From NCBI GenBank assembly GCA_017475045.1, contig JAFVGH010000041.1:43882-107881 (forward strand): 64,000 nucleotides of DNA, in the 5' to 3' direction. Below, piece by piece: positions 7,220 to 15,735 of this stretch. The position numbers and the translations under genes were made by a program. This stretch comes from Fibrobacter sp. GTDB lineage: Bacteria; Fibrobacterota; Fibrobacteria; Fibrobacterales; Fibrobacteraceae. The number at the start of each line of letters is the position of its first letter. The first letter of the stretch is position 1. The notes beneath the pieces are model-generated. The model made no database searches and was not told the origin of the DNA. It worked only from the letters and a program-made list of their open reading frames with translations.

Positions 7220-8800
7220 TCACTCCTTCTCCCAGGCAAGGACGGGATAGCCGTCATTGAGGCCTGAGTCGTAGATAAAATCGTTGCCGAGGAGTTTGGC
7301 GAAGTCGGCAGATTTCATTTCGCTTTCTGTTTTAGGTGTGGCGACTCCACCACCATTGTTAAGACCGAAGGGTTCCTGGTCACCCTGTTTCAGGTAATAA
7401 TAATCTGCCATGGTGGTATTGTAGTTGTAGCCAATCATCAAGCCTACAAGGGAATCGCCATCAACTCTGCCTGTGGAATAGGCGGAATTGGTTACACCTT
7501 CATTATTGTAGCTGAATATACCACCGACATACGTTTTTCCGTTCACATTGCCTTTGTTGTATAATGAGTTTGATGTAATGGAAGAAACGGATCCAACGAC
7601 ACCTGCTGCTCCATAATCTCCTTCAATATCAGCCACATTTCCCAAAGAAGAAATTGAGCCGTAACAAGCTACACCAAGAATTCCACCAACGTAGTTTTTT
7701 CCCGATATTACCGCACTGTTATAAGCTTTTGTAATGCTTCCACACTCCCAAGTATGCAATTTAGGGCAATTATAGGAAGCCTTATCTTGAGAACTAATGC
7801 TTAAATTTGCGCCACAATGCCCTGAAATTCCTCCTACAAAATGAGAACCTTTTATTTTCCCCGAATTTTTTAAGTATCGAATGTTATTTTTTGAAGAGCC
7901 GCCTATACCTCCAAAAACACCACCAACCAATCCTTTGCCATCGATAAAAGCTCTATTTTCTAAGGAATCAACCGTAATGTTGGCAGCGCAACCCGCTACC
8001 CCTCCTACATTATTCTTTCCTGTGACAAAGCCCTTATTCAATAGATTTTTCAAAGTAGAGTTGTCTTTATAGTCCTTCTGATTAGAATTACCAACAACTC
8101 CACCAACACAGTCTTCAAAACCCAATACGCTGGCCTGGTTGGTCACTTTTTGGACGGAGCCAACATTATAACCGACGACACCACCTGTTTGTTTTCCTCC
8201 ATATATCCAAGAGTTGTCCAAAGTAAGACTATGAATAGAACCACGATTATTCCCAAACAGTCCGTTATGTGTACTCGTGGTGTTAATAAACATTCCGCTT
8301 ACAGTATGCCCGTTGCCGTCAAAATTTCCCGTAAAGGCGACGCTGGAATTACCTATGGGCGTCCACTTGTGGAGCTTGCTAGAATCTGCGACCAAGGCGC
8401 CCTTGTCATCGATGACCTTGCCATCGTTCAACTTGATGTCGGCGGCCAGCTTGTAATACTTACCCTCGTGTTCCTTCTCGTTTGCCCCGACGATAAAGGC
8501 AAGTTTTGCCAGCTGCTCGGCAGTCAAGATGATATAGGGGCTCAGTTTGGTTCCAGAACCGCAGGCGAATTCCTTTGCCGTAGTGCCGTCCCAGGGCTTG
8601 CCCGGTTCACCAACGCAGTCCTTGTCCAGCATGTCTACTGAACTGCCCGAACCCGACGAGCCGTCGTCAGTCCCCTTGCTATCCGAACTCTCCGTGGCAG
8701 AAGCTTTTCCTTCGTCATCGTTGGAAGACGCCGACACCGTCTGAGAGCAGGCGGCAAACATTGCCGCCATTCCGAAGATTGCAAATAACGCCTTGCGCAT
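7220..8800 (-). CDS. lipoprotein with GLUG-motif repeats
   Basis: 526-residue surface or periplasmic lipoprotein. Signal MRKALFAIFGMAAMFAAC with lipobox AAC (Cys18), then a Ser/Asp/Gly-rich linker to about residue 60, then a domain seen in GLUG proteins: ILTAEQLAKLAFIVG, YYKLAADIKLND and FTGNFDGNGHTVSGMFI. It is followed by about ten short repeats of the type G.N.VGGVAG / G.VVGYN.GS (GLUG motif, probably beta-helical). Such proteins are often adhesins or surface-binding proteins; no enzyme motif is visible. The ATG at 8800 was chosen because it starts the lipoprotein signal, with AAGGGG upstream; a longer in-frame start at 8851 lacks this. Confidence 0.82.
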   Translation of the reverse strand: MRKALFAIFGMAAMFAACSQTVSASSNDDEGKASATESSDSKGTDDGSSGSGSSVDMLDKDCVGEPGKPWDGTTAKEFACGSGTKLSPYIILTAEQLAKLAFIVGANEKEHEGKYYKLAADIKLNDGKVIDDKGALVADSSKLHKWTPIGNSSVAFTGNFDGNGHTVSGMFINTTSTHNGLFGNNRGSIHSLTLDNSWIYGGKQTGGVVGYNVGSVQKVTNQASVLGFEDCVGGVVGNSNQKDYKDNSTLKNLLNKGFVTGKNNVGGVAGCAANITVDSLENRAFIDGKGLVGGVFGGIGGSSKNNIRYLKNSGKIKGSHFVGGISGHCGANLSISSQDKASYNCPKLHTWECGSITKAYNSAVISGKNYVGGILGVACYGSISSLGNVADIEGDYGAAGVVGSVSSITSNSLYNKGNVNGKTYVGGIFSYNNEGVTNSAYSTGRVDGDSLVGLMIGYNYNTTMADYYYLKQGDQEPFGLNNGGGVATPKTESEMKSADFAKLLGNDFIYDSGLNDGYPVLAWEKE

Positions 8801-8864
8801 AAAAACCCCTTCTTGCCCTTCCGACTTGCGATTCAGGGCTACATTGTTCATTAATATATATTAT

Positions 8865-10496
8865 TCAATACGAAATAGGAGCGTCCTGAACCACAATTTT
8901 CTTAGAATCACTTTCGCGAATGACTATTCCTGGTGAATTTCCACTCTCGATAGACTTGACTCCTCCATAATAGGCATTGTCAAACTTCTTGGAGTTACGG
9001 TTAGAATCAGCATCACCCTTAACCTGGATTTCTGGCATATACCTATTCGTGATTTGTTGAGATGGGATTTGTAAGGGGGCAAAGAGTTTTGAAGGAGCCT
9101 TAACCATGGACTCGTTTGGAGAACTTAAATCAATAGAATCACCGGGGTTTGCAAAGCCATAATGTTCTGCGATTTTTCTCACAATTTTTTCATTAAAATC
9201 GCCCAAAGGTTCAAAAAAAACATTTTCTCGTATAGTTCGGTAGTCATTGTACAAGTGGATTAAATCACGCCTTAGGGAATCCTCTGTATAGATTTCTTCC
9301 CCAGCAGAACGCATGGCCATTTCCCATAGTTTACGCGCTACCTCGTTCATACGTGAAAGCCGATGGTACATGGCATAATTTTCCATACGACGTATTGCGG
9401 AAAGCAAGGCAGCCCGTGGAGCTGGATTGAATATCGCCGATGTTACATGTGCAGAGAACTCCGCATCCAAATTCAATGTCAATTCAGGATGTTCAATCTG
9501 GTCCACAAGATGTTTCGCCTCGTGAATCGCGATTTCCATGGAAAGCGCCGTCTTGATATATGTTTTCGTATGTCCTGCGAAATCTTTTTTCATCAGGGTC
9601 TTATATATTTTACTGGCCTTTTCCACATTTAAATTCAGCCCTATAGAATGCCAGAATTTATCAAATCGCCTGTCTTCGTATTTTGAAAAGAACTTGCCTT
9701 GTTCTATCTCGGCGGCAATTTCTTCAACATTCGTTTTTACCATATCGTCTATTACGACAACCTGATTTTCTCCCGCCGTGTAAAAACCTTGCAGAGGAGG
9801 CAGCAATCCCGGCATAATCCGTTTCAGGTTCAGTACAGAAATACTTTTCCATTTGTATTCAGATGGAGGCAAAATAACATCATCAACCTTTAATACATTC
9901 AGGTTGCTCCGCTGATTCAGCACCACAAAAAGATTGTATTCCACAAGAACCTTATTTAGGGCATTGAGATTATCCGTACTGGAAACACCACCATTGTTGT
10001 AACGGTGCAAATCATCAACAAAGTCCCTAAGCACATGTGGACTTCCAAAGAATTTTCCAAACAGGCAAATCAAATCATTTTCAAATATTTCCCGATCAAT
10101 TCCCGATTTATAAGGTTCATTTTTTGTCAGGGAATTCAAGTACGGAGCAAGTACATTCACCACATAATCTTTTCTAGCACCATTTCCAGTCCTATCAAGT
10201 AATTCCACGACCTTGGCATGTAGCATCGCCTCGTAAGCAAAGCGCAAGTTTGTCTCCGTCCCCTTTTTTACGATATACTTCTGAACTTTGCGAACTTCTT
10301 TGGGGCTAATCCCAAAAGAACGAGCGACCAAGTCCACGTAGGAACTGTCGTCATTCGCTACATCCAGTTGTCCTTCATTGAATACATGATAAGCCAAAAT
10401 GTCATTTTCCATCTCGGGATATTCGGAGCAAGCAGAAAACGCAAATAACGCGAAGGCACCGAGCAAAAAGGCGATATATTGCATCAAGTAATTCAT
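8865..10496 (-). CDS. putative lipoprotein zinc metallopeptidase (HExxH)
   Basis: 543-residue lipoprotein (lipobox SAC, Cys23). I do not recognise the family. It contains HEAKH at residues 325-329 within a helix (MEIAIHEAKHLVDQ) and DAEFSAH 17 residues later, whose Glu346 could be a third zinc ligand; this is the arrangement of gluzincin peptidases. The rest is mostly helical with no repeats. Its ATG directly follows the TAG of the PH-TM2-OB gene (TAGATG, no gap), so the two are co-translated. Peptidase activity is inference from the motif. It may process envelope proteins together with its neighbours. Confidence 0.6.
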   Translation of the reverse strand: MNYLMQYIAFLLGAFALFAFSACSEYPEMENDILAYHVFNEGQLDVANDDSSYVDLVARSFGISPKEVRKVQKYIVKKGTETNLRFAYEAMLHAKVVELLDRTGNGARKDYVVNVLAPYLNSLTKNEPYKSGIDREIFENDLICLFGKFFGSPHVLRDFVDDLHRYNNGGVSSTDNLNALNKVLVEYNLFVVLNQRSNLNVLKVDDVILPPSEYKWKSISVLNLKRIMPGLLPPLQGFYTAGENQVVVIDDMVKTNVEEIAAEIEQGKFFSKYEDRRFDKFWHSIGLNLNVEKASKIYKTLMKKDFAGHTKTYIKTALSMEIAIHEAKHLVDQIEHPELTLNLDAEFSAHVTSAIFNPAPRAALLSAIRRMENYAMYHRLSRMNEVARKLWEMAMRSAGEEIYTEDSLRRDLIHLYNDYRTIRENVFFEPLGDFNEKIVRKIAEHYGFANPGDSIDLSSPNESMVKAPSKLFAPLQIPSQQITNRYMPEIQVKGDADSNRNSKKFDNAYYGGVKSIESGNSPGIVIRESDSKKIVVQDAPISY

Positions 10497-11828
10497 CTAT
10501 TTATACTGAACGACATGTTTCAAAATACATTTTTCTGCCGTATATGTTCCAAAAGTCAAGCCACGACCGATACAACTTGCAGCAAAACGGTTCCCCTTTT
10601 GCAATCGCAAAATTTCTTTTGACTGCCTACTTGAAAAGTAGAGATCCATTTCCTTAACCTTGTTCGTAGGGTTTGCGTACCCAAGGCCGCCCGACTCCAG
10701 TTTTATCAAATAATCACCCCAAACACTTTTCTCTACAGAGCCGACTTGCCCTATGATACTGAAACGTCTATTTTCATATTTCACCTTAGCCTGAGCCGCA
10801 TTCTGATTGTATGCCACAACAATGTCATCATGGTAAACATGACCACCATAATCTTTTTTTGAATTATCACTAATTTCCGAAAGAAGCGACCCTACGCTAA
10901 ACAATATCCCAATACCACACATAACAAAGGTTACTATACGAAAAAATTGAGGTATCCGTGAGTAAGTCCGTCCTTTAAAATACTTTCCATTCAGCATTCG
11001 TAATATGTCAATAAAAATCCAAACAGTCAGCCCAAAGACGAACAAAGCCGAAATGATTTCATGCCCGTTAGCAGCAGACCGCCACGCAGCAATAGTAAAA
11101 GCAATTTTCTCTATTCCAAAAATGCCTCGTCCCCAAACAAAATCGTGGACTCCAACACTTCCAAAGAAAAAAGCCACCAAGACGGCAACCACTGAATTTA
11201 CATCTGATTCGGCCATTTCTTCGTATTCATCCAATTCGTCGGAAAAAGGATTCGCTACAGGTTCTTTTCTCGCCTGCACTTTCATTTGCCTGGGCTCTTG
11301 AACCGCCTGTTCCTGCGAATTAAGAGTTTCTGTATTAGGGACAATTTCTTTCTGATTTGTCGTTTCAGGCGGTTTGACGATGTCCTTTATTTTGTTGAAT
11401 AGGCTTTCTATGCTCTTGACCGTATTCACCATGGCATTTTCAATAGAGACTATTCCACCATTTGACACAATCACCAATTGGCCCAAGGCCCTGTTCTGCG
11501 AAGCAACCATTCCCGACACTTTCTTTATATCGATACTTTTGCTTTTGACCGTTCCTTTCAGCGGCGTTGTCGTTACCAAAAGAAGTCTCATATCGGTCAG
11601 GGCAACAAGCCAAGAGTCTTTCCCTAACAAAGTTGTCTTTCCCGATACCGTAACCCGCACCATTCCGGCAGTAAAACCAAGAACCGATTCACCAGGTTTC
11701 AACAATTTGGCTAGCGAGGTAAATTCCTGCTTGGTCCAAAAAGAATCAAAGTCGATTCCGTTCAAGGAACAGATTCCCTGCCAATCTGCATTTTCCGTTT
11801 TGACTTTATACACGTCAAACTGACTCAC
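10497..11828 (-). CDS. PH-like / TM2 / OB-fold membrane protein
   Basis: 443-residue multi-domain membrane protein. Residues ~1-150 resemble bacterial PH domains (LKPGESVLGFTAGMVRVTV, WLVALTDMRLLLVTTTPLKG). Next is a Pro/Glu-rich linker, then a TM2 domain (VVAVLVAFFFGSVGVHDFVWG ... DILRMLNGKYF, ~220-300), another helix, and a C-terminal OB-fold like that of the protein at 6631-7218 (ENRRFSIIGQVGSV, LQKGNRFAASCIG). The start is GTG at 11828 with AAGGAG upstream. It heads the accessory block. The PH domain suggests membrane or stress-related sensing; the real function is unknown. Confidence 0.7.
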   Translation of the reverse strand: MSQFDVYKVKTENADWQGICSLNGIDFDSFWTKQEFTSLAKLLKPGESVLGFTAGMVRVTVSGKTTLLGKDSWLVALTDMRLLLVTTTPLKGTVKSKSIDIKKVSGMVASQNRALGQLVIVSNGGIVSIENAMVNTVKSIESLFNKIKDIVKPPETTNQKEIVPNTETLNSQEQAVQEPRQMKVQARKEPVANPFSDELDEYEEMAESDVNSVVAVLVAFFFGSVGVHDFVWGRGIFGIEKIAFTIAAWRSAANGHEIISALFVFGLTVWIFIDILRMLNGKYFKGRTYSRIPQFFRIVTFVMCGIGILFSVGSLLSEISDNSKKDYGGHVYHDDIVVAYNQNAAQAKVKYENRRFSIIGQVGSVEKSVWGDYLIKLESGGLGYANPTNKVKEMDLYFSSRQSKEILRLQKGNRFAASCIGRGLTFGTYTAEKCILKHVVQYK

Positions 11829-12085
11829 AAGGACTCCTTCTAGCTCCTATACTTGTACAAACAACCCACGCCCATCGCTGGACGTGAGTGTTCGCCTTAT
11901 TCCCGCTGAATTTTGAAAATTTACCAGATTTTCGATTTCGAGAATAAGAGCTAACTCTACGTTAAACTCGCGCCCTACACCGCAAAGTGCAGAGCTATGT
12001 CAACCGTAATATATATTATTGGAATGGCAAAAGACGACCCCTGCCCCTGTTCGAGGGAAAAATTCGTTTTTTTTCAAAAAAATTC
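11829..12085. other. gene-free intergenic stretch
   Basis: No coding sequence, tRNA or clear repeat. It holds the 5' leader of the PH-TM2 gene on the minus strand, including a possible hairpin CACGTCC-AGCGAT-GGGCGTG (11886-11867) about 40 bases before the GTG start. TTGACA on the minus strand near 12002 has only a poor -10 partner. Confidence 0.4.
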
Positions 12086-12133
12086 TTGACAGCCGCACCT
12101 AGAAAGATTATATTTGATAGTGAACAAATGTTC
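12086..12133 (+). promoter_or_regulatory. promoter and palindromic operator of the KilA-N gene
   Basis: TTGACA (12086-12091), 17-base spacer, TATATT (12109-12114): a near-consensus sigma-70 promoter. The palindrome GAACA-AA-TGTTC (12122-12133) covers the expected transcription start, a typical repressor position. Confidence 0.75.
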
Positions 12134-12188
12134 TAGTGCTCAAAATTTCAAACACTGCGGTTTTACGCTTGTCCGCAGGGAGGGGTCG

Positions 12189-12998
12189 ATGAAGAAGATT
12201 GTCTTTGACAATAACAGTATCTCCTTTATGCAAAGGAACCACGACGATTATATCAGCTTGACAGACATGGCAAAGCACAAGAACGCCGAATCAACGGGTC
12301 TGGTCATTTCACATTGGCTTAGTACGCGCTACGCGGTCGAATTCTTGGGGATATGGGAGCAAGTCAATAACCCCGATTTTAATGTTACGGAATTCAGTAA
12401 CATTAGATTCAATGCCGGTAGCAATGGTTACGTTCTTTCCGCCAAGCAGTGGATTGAGCGGACAAACGCAATTGGGCTTATTTCGAGTGCCGGTCGTTAT
12501 GGAGGAACATACGCCCATAGGGACATAGCTTTTGAATTTGGTTCTTGGCTAAGTCCAAAATTTAAGTATTACCTCATTCGCGAATACCAGCGACTCAAAG
12601 AAGCGGAGCAGGCAAAAATAGGCTGGTCCGTGCGGCGGGAACTTTCTAAAATCAATTACCGTATCCATACGGACGCAATCAAACAGAACCTGATTCCTGC
12701 AACACTTACAAAACAGCAAATGAGCATGGTTTATGCAAACGAAGCTGATGTTCTAAATGTCGCCTTATTCGGATTTACCGCTAAGGAATGGCACGATGCA
12801 CACGTCGATTTGCTGGGAAATGTCCGCGATTACGCGACAGTAAACCAACTTATATGTCTTTCGAACATGGAATCATTGAATTCCGTCCTGATTAAGGAAG
12901 GCTTGCCGCAGCCAGAACGATTGCAAAAGCTGAACCAAATTGCGATTTCTCAAATGACCGTACTGGAATCCATCGGAGAGAACAAACTGCTGAAATAA
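12189..12998 (+). CDS. KilA-N domain protein
   Basis: 269-residue protein with an N-terminal KilA-N domain, a DNA-binding module of phages and large DNA viruses. Visible features: DDYISLTDMAKHKN (residues ~19-32), the WLSTRYAVEFLGIWEQ helix, SAKQWIERTNAIGL, and the strongly conserved GRYGGTYAHRDIAFEFGSWLSPKFKYYLIREYQRL. The C-terminal half is a helical extension as in bacterial stand-alone KilA-N proteins. The ATG at 12189 is preceded by AGGGAGGGG; a longer in-frame start at 12114 would lie inside the -10 box. It stands alone, with its own promoter, operator and two tandem terminators, as expected for a mobile accessory gene (moron). Role unknown; phage-related regulation or defence is possible. 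Confidence 0.82.
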   Translation: MKKIVFDNNSISFMQRNHDDYISLTDMAKHKNAESTGLVISHWLSTRYAVEFLGIWEQVNNPDFNVTEFSNIRFNAGSNGYVLSAKQWIERTNAIGLISSAGRYGGTYAHRDIAFEFGSWLSPKFKYYLIREYQRLKEAEQAKIGWSVRRELSKINYRIHTDAIKQNLIPATLTKQQMSMVYANEADVLNVALFGFTAKEWHDAHVDLLGNVRDYATVNQLICLSNMESLNSVLIKEGLPQPERLQKLNQIAISQMTVLESIGENKLLK

Positions 12999-13024
12999 GC
13001 CAGGGCGTCGCCCGGGAACACTTT

Positions 13025-13073
13025 GCAAACAACTGTTTGCCGTTTTTAGCAAAAATTCGCTTTTTGCGTTTTT
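13025..13073 (+). terminator. tandem terminators after the KilA-N gene
   Basis: First hairpin GCAAAC-AACT-GTTTGC (13025-13040) with CGTTTTT; second GCAAAAA-TTCGC-TTTTTGC (13049-13067) with GTTTTT. Confidence 0.75.
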
Positions 13074-13119
13074 CCTTTGTAGATTTGGTCTTTTGGTGAC
13101 GGGAATCTACAAAAATATA

Positions 13120-13148
13120 TTGACTTTTGAATATAAAATATGTATATT
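13120..13148 (+). promoter_or_regulatory. promoter of the solitary CopG-type antitoxin
   Basis: TTGACT (13120-13125), 17-base spacer, TATATT (13143-13148). Confidence 0.75.
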
Positions 13149-13192
13149 GAATGTATAAAAGTACGACCGAGTCTACCAGCGGAGGTATGAAA

Positions 13193-13471
13193 ATGGCGAA
13201 CTCAGAATTTGACCCGATGGACGATGAAGAACGGGAAATCATGGAAGCCATCGAGCGTGGCGATACCCAGCCCGTCCCTATCGAGGAACTCGAACGCATC
13301 AGGGCCGAAATCCGCGGTTCCGCCCACAACATCACCATCCGGATGAAAGACGCCGATATCGTGGGCATGAAGGCGAAGGCGGCACGTCTCGGCACAAGCT
13401 ACCAAACGCTCATCAACAGCATCGTGCACCGCTACCTTACAGGCGGCATCACCATCAACGAGGCTTTTTAA
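13193..13471 (+). CDS. CopG/RHH-type antitoxin without an adjacent toxin
   Basis: 92-residue protein: acidic N-terminus (FDPMDDEEREIMEAIERGD), then a C-terminal ribbon-helix-helix (ITIRMKDADIVGMKAKAARLGTSYQTLINSIVHRYLTG) typical of CopG-family antitoxins, including the A..LG..YQTLI..I.H.Y motif. The ATG at 13193 is chosen because GGAGG lies 7 bases upstream; an ATG six bases earlier is too close to it. No toxin gene lies on either side: upstream is the KilA-N gene, and downstream nadK is convergent with 6 bases between. It is either orphaned or acts in trans on another module or on its own promoter. Confidence 0.82.
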   Translation: MANSEFDPMDDEEREIMEAIERGDTQPVPIEELERIRAEIRGSAHNITIRMKDADIVGMKAKAARLGTSYQTLINSIVHRYLTGGITINEAF

Positions 13472-13477
13472 GACAAA

Positions 13478-14362
13478 CTAAGCCAGCTTGGGCTTGCCGG
13501 TCCAGCCCAGCTTTTCGCGGAGGGCCCCCACGAAGCCGGTGTGTCTCATGCGGATAAAGGTGGTCACCGCCTTGCTTTCGGCAAGAACCACATGCTGTCC
13601 GGGGTTCATCTGGTAGGTAAAACGCCCATCGAACACCAGGTCCAGGGGCCGCTCCACCGCCGAGGCAATCTGGAGTTTCTTGGAGGTGAGGGAAAGCACC
13701 AGGGGCCGCACCGAAAGGCTGCTGGGCGCCACCGGGGTAAGCACCACCGCAGGGGTCGCCGGGTGGATAATGGGCCCGCCTGCCGCCAGGTTGTAAGCCG
13801 TAGAACCCGTAGGGGTCGAAATCAAGAGCGAGTCCGCCCAGTATTCCGTCAGGTTCGTGCCGTTATAGACCACGTTCACGTTCACCATGCGGTCGGGAGC
13901 GTGGGCACGGATATGGACCTCGTTCAGCACCGTCTGCTTGCACAGGCACTTGCGCCCGTTATAAACGGCGGCATCGATCATCATGCGTTCGCGGGTAGAG
14001 AACTCCCCCGCAAACAAATCGTCGAGAGTCTTGGATAGGCCCTCCACGCGGGACTCCGCCAAAAAGCCCACGCGACCCGCGTTCACTCCCAAAATGGGAA
14101 TGCCGTGCCCGAGGGCGATGTGGGCCGCCGAAAGCACCGTGCCGTCGCCGCCGATGGCCAAGAGCAGGTCCATGTTCGAAAGTCCCGATTCCTTCACTAC
14201 GCGGATTGGCTTTTTCACCAGGCCCTTCAGGGAATCCAGGGCGTAGAAGCAGACCTTCGGGTGGCTTTCGGCCCACGCCGAAATCTGTTCCAGGGCAGAC
14301 ACCAAATCAGCGCTCTTGTCCTTGAAACCTACGATACCGATTTTCTCGAAAGACTTTTTCAT
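13478..14362 (-). CDS. nadK: NAD kinase
   Basis: 294-residue NAD kinase, making NADP from NAD and ATP or polyphosphate in the cytoplasm. GGDGT at residues 71-75 (catalytic Asp), GVNAGRVGFLAE after it, the conserved LNEVHI motif, and the glycine-rich TPTGSTAYNLAAGGPI loop (~190-205) are all present. Last gene of the aroQ-tyrA-EPSP-like-nadK operon; its ATG overlaps the upstream stop by four bases (ATGA). It ends convergently against the CopG gene. Confidence 0.96.
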   Translation of the reverse strand: MKKSFEKIGIVGFKDKSADLVSALEQISAWAESHPKVCFYALDSLKGLVKKPIRVVKESGLSNMDLLLAIGGDGTVLSAAHIALGHGIPILGVNAGRVGFLAESRVEGLSKTLDDLFAGEFSTRERMMIDAAVYNGRKCLCKQTVLNEVHIRAHAPDRMVNVNVVYNGTNLTEYWADSLLISTPTGSTAYNLAAGGPIIHPATPAVVLTPVAPSSLSVRPLVLSLTSKKLQIASAVERPLDLVFDGRFTYQMNPGQHVVLAESKAVTTFIRMRHTGFVGALREKLGWTGKPKLA

Positions 14363-15735
14363 GGATTGCCCCCGTCTTCGGCCACGTTCTCGTCTACCAT
14401 GGCATCGGCGAGCTTCTTGAGGATACCCGGGAAATTGGCCTCCACCACCTCGGTGTGGCCCACGGGTTCTTCGCAGCCCAGCGCCAACGCGAGCACGTTC
14501 AGGGCAAGCCCCACCTGGGGATTCTCGCCGCCGTCAAATTCGGGCACCGCCGTAATGTTTTCCAACCCACGAACTACCAAGCCATCGTCATAGACGCCCA
14601 CCTCTACGCCGGTTTTGCGCAGGTTCTCGGCCAGGGCCTCGTTCACCGGGCGCCAAGCCTTGCGCTGTTCCTTGGGCAGACGCAGAATGGTCTCGCCTTC
14701 AGCAAAGCAAGCCGCCACCGCCAAGAACGGAAATTCTTCGATGGAGGTGGCCACGGTGTCTTCGCCAAAGCGGCGGCCCTGCAGGCGCTTGCCCGCATCT
14801 ACGGGGAAAACTTCCAAATCGCCGAACACGTCGCCGTACTTTTCACGGCGGGTCACAATCTCGATGTTGGCCCCCATGCGCTTGAGGCAGTTGATAGCCC
14901 CCACACGGCTACTGTTCAGCTCCACGTTCTTGATGAGAATACGGTTCCCCTTGGGTACCGCCCCGATGGTAGAGAGCAGAATCAAGGCCATAGCCTCGGT
15001 AAAGTCACCGGGCACATAGTAGTCGCGGCCCGTCATCACCTTGGTCTCGGACTGTTCGGTAAACTGGGTGCGTTCCACCTTCTTGCCCTGGGCCATAAGC
15101 AGGCGGCGTTCAAATTCGCTGAGTTGTTCCACGCCCCGGCCCTCGTAACGGAGAGGCACGCCAAAATACTGGAGCATGCGGGTCCACTGGTCGCGAACAA
15201 CGGTCTTCTCTTCAAAGCTTATGAATTCCCCACGAATCAGGGCACGGGTCATGAGCCTATTCCGCATGATGTAAGGCACGCTCCCCAAAGAATCCTTCTT
15301 GAGGGAGGGTTCGGCGGTATCAAAACGGAACTTGAAATCTGCGGGGCTGTCAGACTCCACGTGAATCTTAAAATAGGCCTGGAGCCATTCCTTGGCTAGG
15401 GCCACAGAGGCAACACCCGCCTCGTCATTCTCGGCGGCAAAAGTGAAGACCTGTTCTGTTTCGCGGCTCGCAAGAGTCCACAAAAGAATACTATCACGCT
15501 CCCCGAAGTTGATGGGAAGCAAGGAAGGCACGGGATACTGGAAGCCCTTGCCGGTAAGCACCATCTCGTGCCCCTGCAGGTTCAGAGTAAGACCGAATTC
15601 CTCTAGGGCATTCGCAAAGCTACGGCCTTCTGCCGACCAAGAGAAATCTTCCAGCACGGTGCGGCCATTGACCAGCAATGCCATGACCAGGGTCAGGTTT
15701 GTCCGTTCTCTATCTGGATTCAGGTAGAATTCCAT
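14359..15735 (-). CDS. divergent EPSP synthase-like protein (aroA family, catalytic motifs degenerate)
   Basis: 458 residues, the usual length of 5-enolpyruvylshikimate-3-phosphate synthase. The fold is recognisable from YYVPGDFTEAMALILLS (compare VPGDxSSAAFF), RVGAINCLKRMGANIEI and IEEFPFLAVAACFAEGETILR (compare IDExPxLAVAAxFAEGxT). But the N-terminal PGDKSxSHR motif is replaced by LNPDRERTNL, GNAGTxxR by FGERDSILLW, the R.KESD element by PKEQRKAWRP, and D.R.AM by ENPQVGLAL. Most residues known to bind shikimate-3-P and PEP are therefore absent. It may be a non-catalytic or altered-function paralogue, or a very diverged enzyme. Its start overlaps the tyrA stop by one base (TAATG), and nadK follows with a four-base overlap. 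Confidence 0.7.
   Translation of the reverse strand: MEFYLNPDRERTNLTLVMALLVNGRTVLEDFSWSAEGRSFANALEEFGLTLNLQGHEMVLTGKGFQYPVPSLLPINFGERDSILLWTLASRETEQVFTFAAENDEAGVASVALAKEWLQAYFKIHVESDSPADFKFRFDTAEPSLKKDSLGSVPYIMRNRLMTRALIRGEFISFEEKTVVRDQWTRMLQYFGVPLRYEGRGVEQLSEFERRLLMAQGKKVERTQFTEQSETKVMTGRDYYVPGDFTEAMALILLSTIGAVPKGNRILIKNVELNSSRVGAINCLKRMGANIEIVTRREKYGDVFGDLEVFPVDAGKRLQGRRFGEDTVATSIEEFPFLAVAACFAEGETILRLPKEQRKAWRPVNEALAENLRKTGVEVGVYDDGLVVRGLENITAVPEFDGGENPQVGLALNVLALALGCEEPVGHTEVVEANFPGILKKLADAMVDENVAEDGGNP

Noticed and set aside
10497..10499. TAG between the PH-TM2-OB gene and the HExxH lipoprotein as a third in-frame interruption
   Set aside because: The downstream frame begins immediately with ATG and a full lipoprotein signal, so these are two genuine adjacent genes.
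12122..12133. GAACAAATGTTC as a LexA/SOS box
   Set aside because: It fits the Gram-positive LexA consensus, but the LexA site reported for Fibrobacter, as I recall, has a different TGC-type half-site. Kept only as a generic operator.
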